Position numbers and translations under genes: made by a program
The notes under the pieces: generated by a model
Databases searched by the model: none
Seen by the model: the letters and a program-made list of their open reading frames with translations, nothing else
Told to the model about the DNA's origin: nothing
Shown here: positions 1 to 13,553 of the stretch, piece after piece
How positions within the stretch are numbered: the stretch's first letter is position 1
Layout: every line of letters begins with the position of its first letter
Source: Lethocerus indicus
Taxonomy: Eukaryota > Arthropoda > Insecta > Hemiptera > Belostomatidae
Length of the DNA stretch: 64,000 nt
Direction of reading: 5' to 3'
Assembly: GCA_019843655.1 (NCBI GenBank)
Contig: JACDQD010000003.1
Location: 10,542,925 to 10,606,924, forward strand

Positions 1-53
1 TTTATTGTGGATTTGTTGTTGTACGGTATTTTTTTAAAATAATATTTCCACAG

Positions 54-119
54 AAAGGTTCTGTCATTTTTTCAAACTCAATATAGACAATAACGTATAC
101 AATCTTAGCGGCCTAATAG
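54..119 (+). CDS. Weak candidate exon, 66 bases
   Basis: Bounded by a T-rich acceptor ending TTTCCACAG and a TAG/GTAAGA donor. One frame is open (RFCHFFKLNI, then DNNVYNLSGLI). A 22-codon opening is common by chance, and the peptide is not recognised. Listed only because both splice signals are good. Confidence 0.12.
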
Positions 120-1554
120 GTAAGAAACGTAAAAACGTCTTGGCTTCTTGATTACGTTCGGAATTATTTTTTGAGCTGCATAAGGCATCTTTTCAATATC
201 GATCGCATCCACCGAAATGTTTGTTAAAAACGATCTTAAGGAATTCATAACGCAGATATGAAGAACTAAAATGAAACTCCTAACACTTTTATGAAATGAG
301 CGTTGGATTGGCCATTAAGTACGTGCTCGCAGCGTTCCGTATGCGGTCGAACACTAATATTTTTTTCCAGGTATGGCTTATTTATTTAACACTTAAGGAG
401 AAAATCACTGCCTCAATTTCATGCCTATTCCTACACCTTGATGTCTATTTCTTCCTTCGGAATGTGGCGTTTTACGAGTGGCCGTGGGCTCTGCTTGTAT
501 TGCCGGGGGGTGGGGGGAGTTCCCTTAGCGAGCGCCACGCCGTGCTACTTATCATTGTGCAAAACCAAAGACTGGGCTACTTTTTTTTCCCGAGGGAAGT
601 TCGCAGGTTACTTCTGCATATATTGTCTTTGTGCGGCGTGTGAGTGCATCAATCACACGCTTCTGACTTCTTAGGCGAACGGAGTACGTCCAGCGCAATT
701 ACGTCTCTTGGGCCCCTCCCGTCAAATAGTAACTAACTTCCAACATAATCTGACCGTTAAGCTAATCGAACGACCCCAAGCAGGTTTCGTTTCCAAATCC
801 GCGAGGGTTTGGAATATCATCATTATTGTTATATTCCCGTCTCCACGTGAAGTCAAAATATAAAGTTAGTCTTTAATTAGTCTTTAATTTCAGCTAAACA
901 TAGGTACGGCCGGTACATTTGGTGTTTATATGAAATTTAATTTCTGTATCTATATAATCGTCGGAACAATTGCATCCGTTGCACTCCCTCGAGGTATAAT
1001 GTAGTATATTACTGCAAAAATTAACATTCTCCAGTACTTGGGAATTTTCTGTAATAAAGTCGTAAAAACCGGTGAAAGGAAAAGGAAGTGCCACAACCGA
1101 TGGGTCTAGCCCCGGCAACCGTACTCGGTTTCAATGCTCGCGCTCGTTTTTCAACCAACGCCTTAATCATAAGTTTCACCAGGCTTTGAATGAAAGGCGG
1201 GCGAATGAGAAATATTGCCCAGCCGGCCGGGGCTGTATTTTGCATATAATTCAGGGCGGGGGTCTGGCGGCGATTATTGTGGTCGCCCCATTGATACGTC
1301 AGACGTACCTGAGTGGAGGGCCGGCACATCGTGTCCGCTCAGAGTCCGCCTAACGGTCCACACCACTCCGCCTTCCACTATTTGGAATCGCCCCATTCAA
1401 TGAGGGATTTAATTGAACTTAAACGCGGTTCGCCGTTTAAGGCCAATCGGTTCAATTGAACGTCCTGTTTTAATACCGATTCCCATGCGGCAACCAATAA
1501 CGGTTAACATTTTTTCATCTTCGAATTTTATTTCGTAATAAGCGTTATAAACAT

Positions 1555-1573
1555 AACCCCGGCGCCGGGGGTT
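1555..1573. repeat. GC palindrome
   Basis: CCCCGGCGCCGGGG is a perfect 14-base palindrome, flanked by AA and TT. Striking in an AT-rich neighbourhood but with no known role. Confidence 0.7.
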
Positions 1574-4500
1574 AAAGATCCGTTGAATGGCGTATTTTGA
1601 GCCATCGTAATGGAGCGAAATTCACCCGTCGGAAATGTGGCTAAAGGGTCAATTGATACCTCCTTGAGACTCATGTGGTATAGTTTAAACTCCTATAGTC
1701 ATTACTGCTTGAAGTTCGTAGGGCCCGTTCTCATATTTTATTCGTCACTTTCCTGAACTCCTGTCTCCGCTCGCTTATTCCGTCGTAAGCTAAAACTGTT
1801 TCGGTCGGTCGCCAATAGAGTAACGTGCTTCATGGATAAGCAACCGTCACTATATTATTGCTCGCTATTATTATTATAGCGCGTATAATATCTTTCGGAT
1901 TTATTACGAATTTCTGGAAAGATGTCAATCTTGAGTATTGAGGACGTCGAAAAGGTACAACTTTTAATTCTTCTTAGAAATAAGAAAAACATTTACGTTA
2001 ATAAAATTACTGTTTGAATTTTATAATGCGCCATTCAATCGTTAGTTTCATGGTTCAAAAGAAAAGTGGGAAAAGAATAGGAGACGTAATAAACTTTGGA
2101 GGGCTCTTTTCGAAGAAGACTCGACTCCCATTTAATTATGTTCATGGCCGCTATACCATTCAATCGGTAAAGTGAATAAAACTGAAAATGCTTATATTAT
2201 ACATTCGCCCGCCTTCGGATAGCGATACGGCGACAAGTCGATATTTTCAGCATCTGAGGTTTCGCCGATAATCGCGTTGGTTGAAATTTCGCATCACCTT
2301 CGGCCCTGTCCGGGTTGAGACGGGCCGGCGGCGGCATTTCTCATTTCGGCCTGCGGACAGTAATTGCCAAGGCGTGACAGAATTTAATTTGGAAACTTCG
2401 GACATTGTAGCCTGACTGTTTTTTATTTCCTACCTTCGGCGGATGTAAGACCTATCGCTGACGACATGTCGCCTTTGTCGGCGTTTCTTCTTAAACCACT
2501 GTTGTAATTATAACTTTAGAATCGCTTTTAACTATTCGTATAAAATCTGTTATATTTTGCCTTTGTTATATCTCCAGTCTTTGGCCTACGATAAAAAAAA
2601 AATTTAAGAACATTTATCATAATACCGATATGGAATATGTTGATTTTGATATGGAATTGATAAGATTTTCTCTTTAGGCGCAAATTTTTATATGTACATT
2701 AAAATAGTGCATGAAAATAGCAATAGACTGTAGGAGTTGAAATTTATTCGTTGGCTGCAAGGGGCGTTAGTGGGGACGGCTGTCATTCCCCCGGACCGAA
2801 TCCCGTAAGGCTTTTCTTTCTGGCTTTATCCGGCTGCTACGTGTTGGATTTCGCCAATCTGTTGTCGGGCTCAATGGCGTCTTCCCCACGGGCTCCAATT
2901 ATTTCTGCAGCCCCGACAAAATATCCTCCGCTTGTCGCCTGTCGCCTACCTCCCCCATCTACCTATTCAAGTCGGTCGGACCTCGCAACTAAATGTCTAT
3001 TGGACCTTTGAATGTCTATGTCATTGTCCTTACGACGGAGTGCCGGTCGACAATTTTAACGCACGCCATCTAACTGCTTAACTGCTCACAGATACGAGTA
3101 CCTATGTTACGTGGAAATTATTTGAGTTAATCTTTATTAAGCAGGCATCGCGTTTCTGAAGGTGTCCCAACTTTAATTATTTTATGCGGTATGCGAGATC
3201 GGCGTTAGTCTAAATTTATTAACGGAGCCCCGGTGGTTAAAGGTGTGGGTTTCGAACCATGAGTACGGCTTTCGATTCGTTTGCGTACGTATAAAGAAGT
3301 CTGTGGCTTGAGTTTATAGTCACTGAAACATATTTCACCCAGGTATAAATCAAGCTTAATGTTAATAGGAAAGATCCATAGTAAAAAATCAGACCATTGA
3401 GGTTGAGTAAGACGCGAACGATACTCCAAAAACGGCCACAGGAAAAAATGCTCGAGTGACAGTAGTCATTTCCAGGAAAAGTCGAAACGCTCCCTATATT
3501 CCGCGGCACAAATTTTTGTGATTTTCGTGTCATTTTCGTGGACGAGGAGAAACGTCGTCGGCGGCGATGAGGAGGTGCGTTTGGAGGTTATTATTGAGGT
3601 TAGGACTTATGGGTGGACGTCATGCGCCCGGCGCGTCATCGGAATGTCTCTGTTTTTTCACCCTCCGTCTTTCTTTCTTTCTTTCTTACCTTCCCCACCT
3701 CCGCGGGAGATATTACCTCAATTTATTTTCACGTTCAGCGGAGCTTAAAAATCTGGAAAATAATGGCGTCAAGAGGGAGTGAGAGTGAGGGCTTTCAGCT
3801 TCCACATTAGAGTCATACATCAAGGCGGTGTGGTCGTGTCGGGTACCAGTGTGCATTAGGAGGTGGCGGGCGTTGATTTGCTCGGTGATGACTGGGGCCT
3901 CCACTGCTACCCGCGACATTTTCACGCTCTAGTTAGATCCCACTCATCGCGATTTACCCTCTCGTATCATTGTTTCGGCATTGACTGCTGTTAGCGGCGT
4001 GCGTTTGTAATAAACGCTTATTTTTTCCGTACGCTAGACCGGTTTCGGATTGAGATATATGTTTAAGTTATGTTTTCCATAACATATTCTAATTTAGCAA
4101 AATATTTTTATATACCCGACATTTAAGTATATTCTCCAGGTTTGTTCTGCGACAGACTTTTGTTCCTCGAATTCGAAATTACTTATTAGGTACAAGAACT
4201 GTATAGTGCTTTCTATAAACGTAAATGGCAGAATTAAGCGTGTACACTTTGAAAGTCTAGAGAGTGAAAAGAAATGCTAGGTGGACATACGGATACGGTG
4301 GATATATCTGGAAGAGTAACGATGGTGACAGGCGAGATCGTATAACGAGTTGCGGGCGCGTCATCGAATGCATATTTCGCGAAGTCTGTAAATGACAGTG
4401 ACATTGCGCTGTGGGTCCGACCCTTGGCCGCGTGGGAGGTCACCCCGATGACAGCCGTCACTTATCCCTTCCATTAATATATCTCCCTGCAGCCGCTCCG

Positions 4501-4903
4501 CCTTCATTCAACCGCCTTTTCAACGGGACAATCCACGGAAGACAGCTCACCGACATTTCGACCCCGTATTAATGGCTTATTATTAGCTAAATGGGACGGG
4601 CCGCGTCAAAGAAAAAAGAAATACGGGGATAGATAGGGGATATCGATGCCTGTTATTTACTTTTCCGCCACCCACAATATCATTGCAAATGCTTCGCGTC
4701 GCCACCCACGCCGCAAATTTTACTCCTTGCCTTCTCGACCTCTATACTACTACATATCGTAGATTTCAGGATTTATGTGTGTATTAGGATTTGACCTATA
4801 TGGTCAGTAAGATATTCCTGCATGCGTTATTTATTTCAGGTTTCTTTCCACGGTTTACTTATATTCAATAGTATAGTGATTTTATTTTTATACGACGGCG
4901 CCT

Positions 4904-4943
4904 CAACAAAGGAGTTATATTATTTCTAGTTAACTCCTCTTTG
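4904..4943. repeat. Inverted repeat, 12-13 base arms
   Basis: CAACAAAGGAGTTA and TAACTCCTCTTTG pair with one bulge around a 13-base AT-rich loop. Confidence 0.7.
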
Positions 4944-7900
4944 ATTTACCGTTGATAATGAAGTAATTTCCCCTCCCCCTCTCCTCCCATTGTCTTTCTT
5001 ATTCTCCTAATGACCCATAATTACCCAGTCAATTTCTACAGCCGCCGTTTCCTTCTGTTGAATGTATTCATCAGCCAATTCGTTTTGCTTCTCCTGGTCA
5101 CGACTTCATAACATGTTTGAGTCTGTGGGATCTTCATGCTTATTCATGTCCCCTGTTGAGCGTTTTGCGTGGCGGCGCGATTTTCGCGAGACCGCTGCGG
5201 CGTCAACGCGGGAGTCGTAAAAGTCCATAAAGGAAAATACAGTTGTATACCATTTGTGGAAATAAATTGCAGCCGTTCAGTTTTGTTACTTTCGAGCCCA
5301 TCTGGACAAAATGCCATTTCCGTTCCATACGCCCATAAGCTGGTGACCGCAAGGCTAATTTGAAATCATAAACTGGACATTGCAGTCCTAGATACCGTTA
5401 GACTCTAAAGTTCTTACCTTTAGAAATTGTTTAGACATGAACGGTTTATTGTAGCTATTATTTTATTATATTCCTTTAATAAAATAACTATATATGTACA
5501 TTGTATACATATTAGGAACGAAATATGAACTTTAAATTTGTGTTGAAACTTCTACTGATGTTGAAATTTATTTGAAAACTCTTATTTTCCGTTTGTTAGT
5601 ATCGCTTTTCACATATATGAAATATTGGGACCTAAATATTACTAAACGCACATAAATTCTTCCGTTTCCATCACATCATCCTTAATTACGGAGGAAGTTC
5701 AATTCGGTTGCCTTCTATTACCTCTTCAGAACGGTGGGTAACACAACTAGCAGTAGAGTATAATTAAAAAGGCCGTAAAAAGAGCTATAGCTTACCCCTA
5801 ATTAAATATCTTATTGTGGGAACATGATTGCGAATTCTCAGAGTGAATAAATCATGTTAGCTTGGCTTCTTGAATAAGGTATATATTTTTATTTATTTTT
5901 TAATTCCTTGATTTGTATGTGGAATAGCTTATGATCTCGAGTAACTACGCTGTACTTCATTATAGCATGACCCTTGTATGTGACCCTTTCCTTTGAAAGG
6001 ACTGATAAAAATATTGGAAAAAAGCGGTAGTTCAGTGAGTTACTAGTTAAAAGAAGAAATATATGGTTCGACTGTCTCATTTACGAGCCGCCGCTGTTTA
6101 GCATCGTCGAATTTGACCCCAAGTGGAGTGTCGGCTTTTATCTACCGTAGGCCCGAAAAGGACAAAAAAAATCTTACGTTTCGAGTCTCGAAATTCCCTT
6201 CGAGTTCGAAATATTTCCCCCGGGTGGTGGTGCGGCTGGAGTGGCCGTGGCGGTTCACCGACCTTAGCACCGTCCCTCTAAATCTTCCTCGACCTCAGTT
6301 TCGTTCCCTCCCCCCACCCAATAGCCTCCCCTCGCCCTCATCCACGGAGCGTGTAGCGCAAACGCCGAAATAATTGTCGCCGAATTAGCCATTATTCGGA
6401 CGGCCCATTGACAAAGACCGGTAATGGGATTTCGATGGGTTGTGGCCTGCTCTTCGAAAGCGGTCCCCGTGAGTCGGGGCTCTTCACGTCCGTAAATGGT
6501 CCACGGCCCCTTCTCCTGAGCTTTAGTTAGCGCCCTATTCTCTGCCCTCTCCCTATGACATTTATGTATTCATACATAGGCTCCTAGACTCTATTATGTT
6601 CGCCGATCTCCTCAGAATATACTCTCTTTATTTATAGCGTTGATCTTAATTAAATTTTTCAATATTTATCGGTAATATTTCTTATGTTATTCAACCCTCG
6701 ATTTTGCATACGCCCTTGTTATATGTGGCGATGATTAATATGTACCAAATCATATTTCCAGTTTACAAAACATTTAAATTATATCCACGTCAAATCCTTC
6801 GCGGTATTTCTATAAAATCTCTGAATTAAATTGGTATCTTACTTCCGATTATAATATAAAATCTTCTTTGGTTAGAAATGGACATAATTATTACGTTCAT
6901 GAAATGCATCTTGAATGGAAGGGAATCGGACGCACCGTGTTCAGGTTTGAATCCGCGAGTGAATTAAGTTATTTGGAGTGAGATAAAAAAAACGGAGGCT
7001 CCGAGTTACACTCCATTTTACGTCACGCGTCTGGCACCGAATGATGTAGGAAATTCGTCGTAAAATAACAATGTTGCCGACAGTGATAAACGGCGGCGAA
7101 ATGCGCCCGGCCTGCCGGGGCGGGGAACTGAGGTCGAATTATTCCGAGTTTCTTCACCCCTCTGGGTTTTATCGCTGCAGTTAAAAAACGCTCCCGACTA
7201 TAGCATTATAGTGCGCAAGGCCTCACTCCTAATTACTCCGTCCCTTGGTAATTTATTCATATAACGCTACCTTATTCCGTATTACCGGATGCTAATCGTA
7301 ATCCCGTCACATTCTATCGATAAAGAGTGGCTTTTATCGTTATTTCTGTTTGAATAGTTACTGTGGTTGACGATAAAATGAATGGAACTATTTGTACGTG
7401 TAAACAATTAAACAAGAAAGCACTGTATAACTCTGAGAGCAGACATTTTCTGATAGCGTAGGTGTAAGTGGTTATGAAGAATACCATTTAATGGATTATT
7501 TCGTGGTATATAGTCCTAAGAATATAATCCATAAGAATATATATAATGGGAAACAAGGAAACGGAATATTTAGGCTTGCCAGGTTACCATTTATTTTTGT
7601 TAATTATGATAATAAAAATGTGCGTATTATTGAATAATAGCTGGTTGTCGATTCCTAATAATAGCAGCTATTCAAGACGGCCTATTACTGTACGCAGACC
7701 ATGAAGTCTATTAGAAACCCACTTCATCGCTTATATTTTTGACTCTTATTATACTACTCCCATTTACCTTATTTCACTGTTAGGTAGTCTCTAATAATTA
7801 ATTTAATTTAATTGGAGGATGATTTTTCATATATGCTGTCTTATCGTGTATGGGTGAGCAAAGCTATAAATACCTTCGCTACCCACCCTTCATTAGGAAT

Positions 7901-10079
7901 AGTTGGAAGTTTGAATTTATGCAGTCTTGTAATAAAATATAATGAATTCTATATTTATGGATAACATACCATCACGTGGTTCCTTTTCTTCTTAACTTTG
8001 TGGCATCATATTTACTCGTTAGTTGTTCATTACGATGAGAGGAAATGAGATTATTGTGTTGTTATTCGAAGGCAGTATCCTTTATGGATCTTGAATTCAA
8101 ATATCTCTGAGCTGTTAAATTGTGTCATTAATGAAGACATGTATTATGGACGATTGCAGAATGCGACACCGTTGATGTGATCACTTCACATTCTGGATGT
8201 GTGTCCGGGACGGCGACAGCGTACGCCGATCAGAATCAGAATAAGTCAGTTGGCTTGTGTTTATTACGATCCATTGTGTGGTCACGGAAAATCAGGAAAC
8301 AAAATATTTATGAATGTAATTAATATCGAAAGTCTGTAGTAATTTGTTATCTCATGCTAGTAATTTGGAGGAGATAGGGCTCAATTCCTATTCACGCCGA
8401 GAATTTCATATGCACCTGCAAATTTGAACAGAGCGGAAGTGAGGTTCCAATTCAAAATGGCTTGCAAGTTTATCCTGACTTGTATGCCGTATTCGATAAA
8501 GATCGGTAAATACATGCATAAAAAGATCTTTATTATTTGGATTAAAATATCTCAAGCTCTTTGAGTTCTGGAAAAACAAGTATAATTAAAGGTTTTCTGT
8601 TGTATTTCGGAGCACTAAGATACCGACAAGAAGTTGAATGGTAGAACTGAGTTATGTAGGAAAAGGAAGAGAATTCGTTCTGGAATTCCGTTGAACAGGT
8701 TTAAAAGAAGTGTGTATTTTTAAAGACCGGTGAGCCGTTGAAATACTAGTTTTTTCCACACTGGTCCGCCGTTAATTCTCCGTTAGGTCGTTATTTCATA
8801 CGTCCGACGTATGCGTGGAATTAACCTATCTCATTCTTATTTTTCAAGAACAATGAATCTTGGCCAGAGATAAAAGATAAGGATTCAACGGCGGAGTCGG
8901 TCTTTTATTGTGGCCCCCGGGGGCTACGGCGAGCTCTCTATGCGCAATTGTGAGCGGACTGTGGGCCCGAGCGGCGAGCCGGTCTAGAGACCGCTTGCCT
9001 CAGTTATACCGGCATAAATAATTCCCTTAGTTTAGCTTAAAGACAAACCGGGGTGAGGCCCGGAATGGATTGCTGGATTATAGAACATTTAGCTTTGTGA
9101 TTTACGATGCCGGGCGGCGGCCCCTCTGTAGTTCCCCATATAAGTGGACGGGCGCCGCTATGAAAATTTGTGTCCTCGCTTAGGAACAAGTACCGTTTTT
9201 CGCGCCGGTCACGTCTCAGATTTTGATACACTACTTTGTTTTAGACCAACCAGTATTTAGGCAACATAAATAATATCCCATATATATTAAACTTCTCTCC
9301 AAATACCGTTAGTAGGGCGCTGGGCCTCGCATCGGATTTTATTATTAGAATTAACGGAAAGTAGGCCAATTTAATACGAAACTGTGCACGGTATTCCATG
9401 CACACACAAGTATATATCAACATGTTTTATACATAAACTGCTTATTGTTGAATTTTTAAAAACAAATATGTATCGATGCACCAAGTTTCGATGCATATAT
9501 CATACCGGAGGATGTACTATGAATGATGCATTTCACCTCCTCGGCTGACGCGCTATTTTTATTGGACTTCACCTTCAAAAGGTCGGCCCCATAAAATATA
9601 CGCGCAGTGAAAGCGTTCGCAATAAATGGATTTACTCGCCGTCCGGTGTAATAGTAAAATCCCGCACATAGAGATTGCACTAAGTGAAGCTTTTACGGAG
9701 GAATGAAAATGACCGCCGTTCGCCTAATGGTTATGCTTTGTCTACGAATTCCGGAAACTTGTATAAATGTCAGCTGTATAGATGTCTGTAGAGTGTTGCT
9801 ATGTTTATAAGCAACTGGGATAGCGTACAATATCAGTAGCTTTCTCTCCAGCACGCATGTCACACTGCCTTACTTATTTAAAATAATAACCCTGCCAGTT
9901 TATTGTACGTTAGAAACGTTACCTCGAGGTATCCTATAAAATTTCGTTACATAAATATCACCTTATTCTGTAGGTTTTTAGATACGATTTAGATACGATT
10001 ATTCGTTTAATTCTAGTTCGATATTATATTTGCACATGTCGTTTAAGAAAAAAGATCATAAGAAGAAAGACCCACTTAC

Positions 10080-10200
10080 ATTTCCCTTCGCCGACCTCGT
10101 TATTGGGTGGTTTCTTTAAAATATTCAAAACAGCTTTGGCTGTAAAGCTCCACGATAATGGATCTAGATTCAGCGTGGACGTGTTCAGATAGGTGTTAAC
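10080..10200 (-). CDS. Weak candidate exon, 121 bases, unknown protein
   Basis: On the minus strand, acceptor TGACTGTTTTAG, then 40 open codons plus one base, then a GTAAGTGG donor. The frame begins VNTYLNTSTLNLDP, continues LSWSFTAKAVLNILKK and ends PPNNEVGEGK. The SW-S-x-x-A-x-A-x-L-x-I pattern is vaguely like a strand of a MATH domain, but this is not enough to name it. The plus strand also has an open frame here, which weakens the case. Confidence 0.2.
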
Positions 10201-11878
10201 CTAAAACAGTCACCGATCCAATGTCCGGACAGCGCCTATTGTGGGCGCCGAGCAGACGCCTACCACGCATAGAGCCGTTCCGGTCTCTAAGATAAAGCTG
10301 TGTCTAAAATTTAAACCGGGTTCGTCGAACGCGTTGCTTATTCAAACGGGCGGCCTGTGATTTACCGACAGATCGAGATAAGGCCGGTCCTGGGTTCGGC
10401 TGCTCGTGGCGATGTCTTCGCCCCGCGCTCTCCACCAAGTGATGCATCATTGCAGACAGCTGTTTTCGCACAACCGAGGGTTCGCATTATAAAGTGCTTT
10501 AAATAATTAACGGGGGAACATGTACGAAAAATCCCTTCTCAGATCACTTTCAGTACTCGAATCCATTTTTAATGGAGTCGAGAGATACAAACAAAGAAGA
10601 AAATCTGTATCTACATCTCAAATTTACACTCTGAACTTTTATTTATTTGCTTATCTAATAAACAAAAGTTTCTCCCCTGTTTTCGCGTTTTATTTCTAGT
10701 GTTTTTTTCTATTTTTTCTGAAACTCTGGTACGGGAGGTAATTTAATCTATCAAATATGGAAGTAATGGCTGATGATGAGTTACGCGAACAGGGTCATTA
10801 ACATCTCAGTAAGCAATTATACCGTAAGTGCAGACGGGGTTTTTGGAAAGTTGTGAAATGTGTTTTCTTCCGCGGAATTAAAGGCTTTTAAAACATGAAA
10901 AATAGTATTTTTAATAATTAACAATAACGAATACGGTAAGTTATAAAATTAAGCGATTTCGTCATCTTAAGTCGACGGTAATGAAAAATTATGTTCTTCA
11001 GAGCTGATATGAACTGAAAACCACCCGTTAGTTTTGGCCCTTTAGTTTGGCCGTTAGTAAAGGGAAGAAATTGTTGAACTGAATACGGAGAATTCGTTAC
11101 TTGCTGAAGGATACAAATGCTATAAATAGTTCTTTTATTTTAAAATGAGCATTTTATGCTAATACAGCTTCTAATCTACACTAACGGTTTCGGCAAGTGC
11201 AAAGCGACGACGGCCTGAAAATATTTTCGGGAGGCGGATTCCCTAAAATCCCGTATCTGATGAAAAAAGAAAATAATCGAAGCGTAATTGAGATATTAGG
11301 GCTTGTATTATCGGTTCACGTTTTGGAAAAAAACGCCCCGGGCCCGATGCATTTTTAGATTGTCGGCGCGAAATAGCCGTCTGCGGAGAAAATAAAAATG
11401 ATGCGTGAAATTTTTAGTCGTCCTTTTTTTCGCTCCAGTATATCAGAATCTCCACCTTTCTGAATTAAATGGATAATTACAACGGCTTTTTGTTTGGCTC
11501 AGAATATATAATTTACTTTTTATACCTCGCCTCACTAAAAGATTGCGTGAATTAGGACTATCCTTAGGTTTGAGGTATTTGATAACATAGGTAGTTTGTA
11601 TACTAGTACGTAGTTAGACACTAGAATACACTGATGAGAACGAAAGCATATTTAACAGTGTTATAGGCTCGTAGTCATTACAGATATCTTAAAATAATAT
11701 ATTTTTCTATCGTCCCTTAGTTTTTCCTTTATATTTTACCGCGTAGAAAAGAGAAACATATCGAATCGCTAAGCTTTGAACAGCTCGGAAAGTTTTCGGC
11801 CGCAAATATTTGTGTTCGGATTGTGACCCGAATTGTTGTGGAAATCCGAAAGGACGTTGAACACTAAACGACGCGAGC

Positions 11879-11912
11879 CATTACCCGGCTCTCGAAAAGA
11901 GAAAGGGTAATG
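11879..11912. repeat. 8-base hairpin with internal pairing
   Basis: CATTACCC and GGGTAATG, with CTCT/AGAG inside the loop. Confidence 0.6.
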
Positions 11913-11999
11913 TCGCACATCGGGTGGGGTCATAAAGCATCAACCACCTGGTAGGCTTTTGAGTTCGTTAACCTTATCCTTGGTAAATAATGTGTACAA

Positions 12000-12082
12000 A
12001 TATCTATACATATAAATATATATTTATATTGAAAAATATAATATAGAAAATATAAAAATATTTTATGAAAAATATAATTATT
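12000..12082. repeat. AT-rich low-complexity patch
   Basis: Almost pure A/T for about 80 bases with repeated AAAATATA units. No function seen. Confidence 0.8.
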
Positions 12083-13478
12083 TCTAGTACCAACATTTTG
12101 AACAAACTAGGTGAAAACAGTGCTCTGAACTTAAAATACCGTAAAATAAGTATTTTACACTGGCCCTAATTGGAAATTAAAAGTACGTTGGCATTCTATA
12201 TATTATGGGTATTACGGTTCTTTCAGGCCATCATGGGGGTGAATGTTCGCACCTTGATTTCTTATAGGGCGATGAGTGAGTTACGTCTTCGTGGTAGCTC
12301 CGATTAATGTGCCAAGTGAACCTAAATGAATTAAATTAGGCGTGTTACGCGTGCTGACCAATCCGCTACTTGTTGGCTTCTAGTGACCTTTAGTGATTAG
12401 TTCGTGTGAGGCCCACCAGAAAATCCTATATGTACATTAAAAGTATATATATATTTTGTACATTTTGAACAAAAGGTTATTTCTGCGCATAACAGAGTGT
12501 AGCATTTCATTTGCACTATATAAGAAAAAATACATCAGCAATCAAGTAACATCAACAATATTTTATTTGATACCATTTTATTATCGTTTTTTCATTATCC
12601 AGTCTAAAAGACATTGTTTTACCCTGACAATAAAAACATTGCATTATTCTCTTCTACCTGCATTGCATTTTTATCCTCAAAGATAATGCGATAATAATGA
12701 CGCGTGTTTATACTATTGTAGATTTATAGCGTTGCATATAATGCCCGAAAGATTTGTCGATTAAATTACGAAGAAATAAGATGTCTCAATACTTTTTCGA
12801 CCGTTCGAGCTATTACTTGAGCACGCAACAGTTGTATAAATGAATTCGTATCGTGGAAAGCGACAGAGTCGTAACAGAGCTGATTCAGATATCGCGTGTC
12901 ATTAGGAGAAGTCATGCTGGCGGAAAAACTACCCTTCTTTTAGTGGTTATTTTCTTTTTTTACCTAAGCGTTGCTTCCACACGGAACTGCTACATCCGTC
13001 TGTCGACACTCGGTTTTGAACGTCAAAACTCGCCACTTCTTTCGCGATCAATCGAACAGGTGTTGAGCTGCACTGGTTTTGAACTGGCCTATCGTATTTT
13101 GACTACTGAGGCTTACATATTCTGGAATTGAGTTAAGTTACTTTGGATTCCCATTCCCCAATCCTGGACGTTTCAACGCGGTGTAAGCGGCAATTTTAAT
13201 GATCGCATTTGTCGCAATACCAAGGGGCTGGTTATACCTCCCGCATAACCACCATTTTTTCTCGCTTATCCATCGAGGCATAAATTACTGAATAAATTAA
13301 AGGCTGGGTTTTGTTTTTGGCATATGACATATAAGGACAAAACAAGAATTTTCAGTTCTCTGAAACGGTTCTTCAGTTGGTCTTGCGTCAGTAGGGTGGT
13401 GGGCCACTCGAGAATGATGCCCCACATGCTCGTCCGCACTTTTACTGTCCGACAGTAAGTACTGCTTTACTGTTTGGC

Positions 13479-13553
13479 AAAAGATCAAACCGGCGAGAGG
13501 AGACAGAAGATCGAAAAAATGTATGGCATTCCAAACCCTGGCAGACCACCAAA
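13479..13553 (+). mobile_element. Diverged retroelement tail fragment (copy E)
   Basis: Shares AAAGATCAAACCGGCGAGAG, GAGACAGAA, then a diverged GTATGGCATTCCAAACCCTG and GCAGACCACCAAACG. These correspond to the tail consensus ending GGTATTCCAACTCCTCGCAG plus ACCACAAAAC. The ribozyme part is absent. The 63-codon minus frame at 13297-13488, next to it, shows no recognisable domain. Confidence 0.6.

Larger units (their letters stand above)
120..10079. other. No supported gene
   Basis: AT-rich non-coding sequence with CpG-rich stretches near 1.1-1.4, 2.2-2.4 and 6.2-6.5 kb. Open frames up to about 100 codons overlap on both strands near 1.0-1.35 kb and at 3.2-3.9 kb. They lack domains or paired splice sites and are taken as chance. 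Apart from small palindromes, nothing else is seen. Confidence 0.7.
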
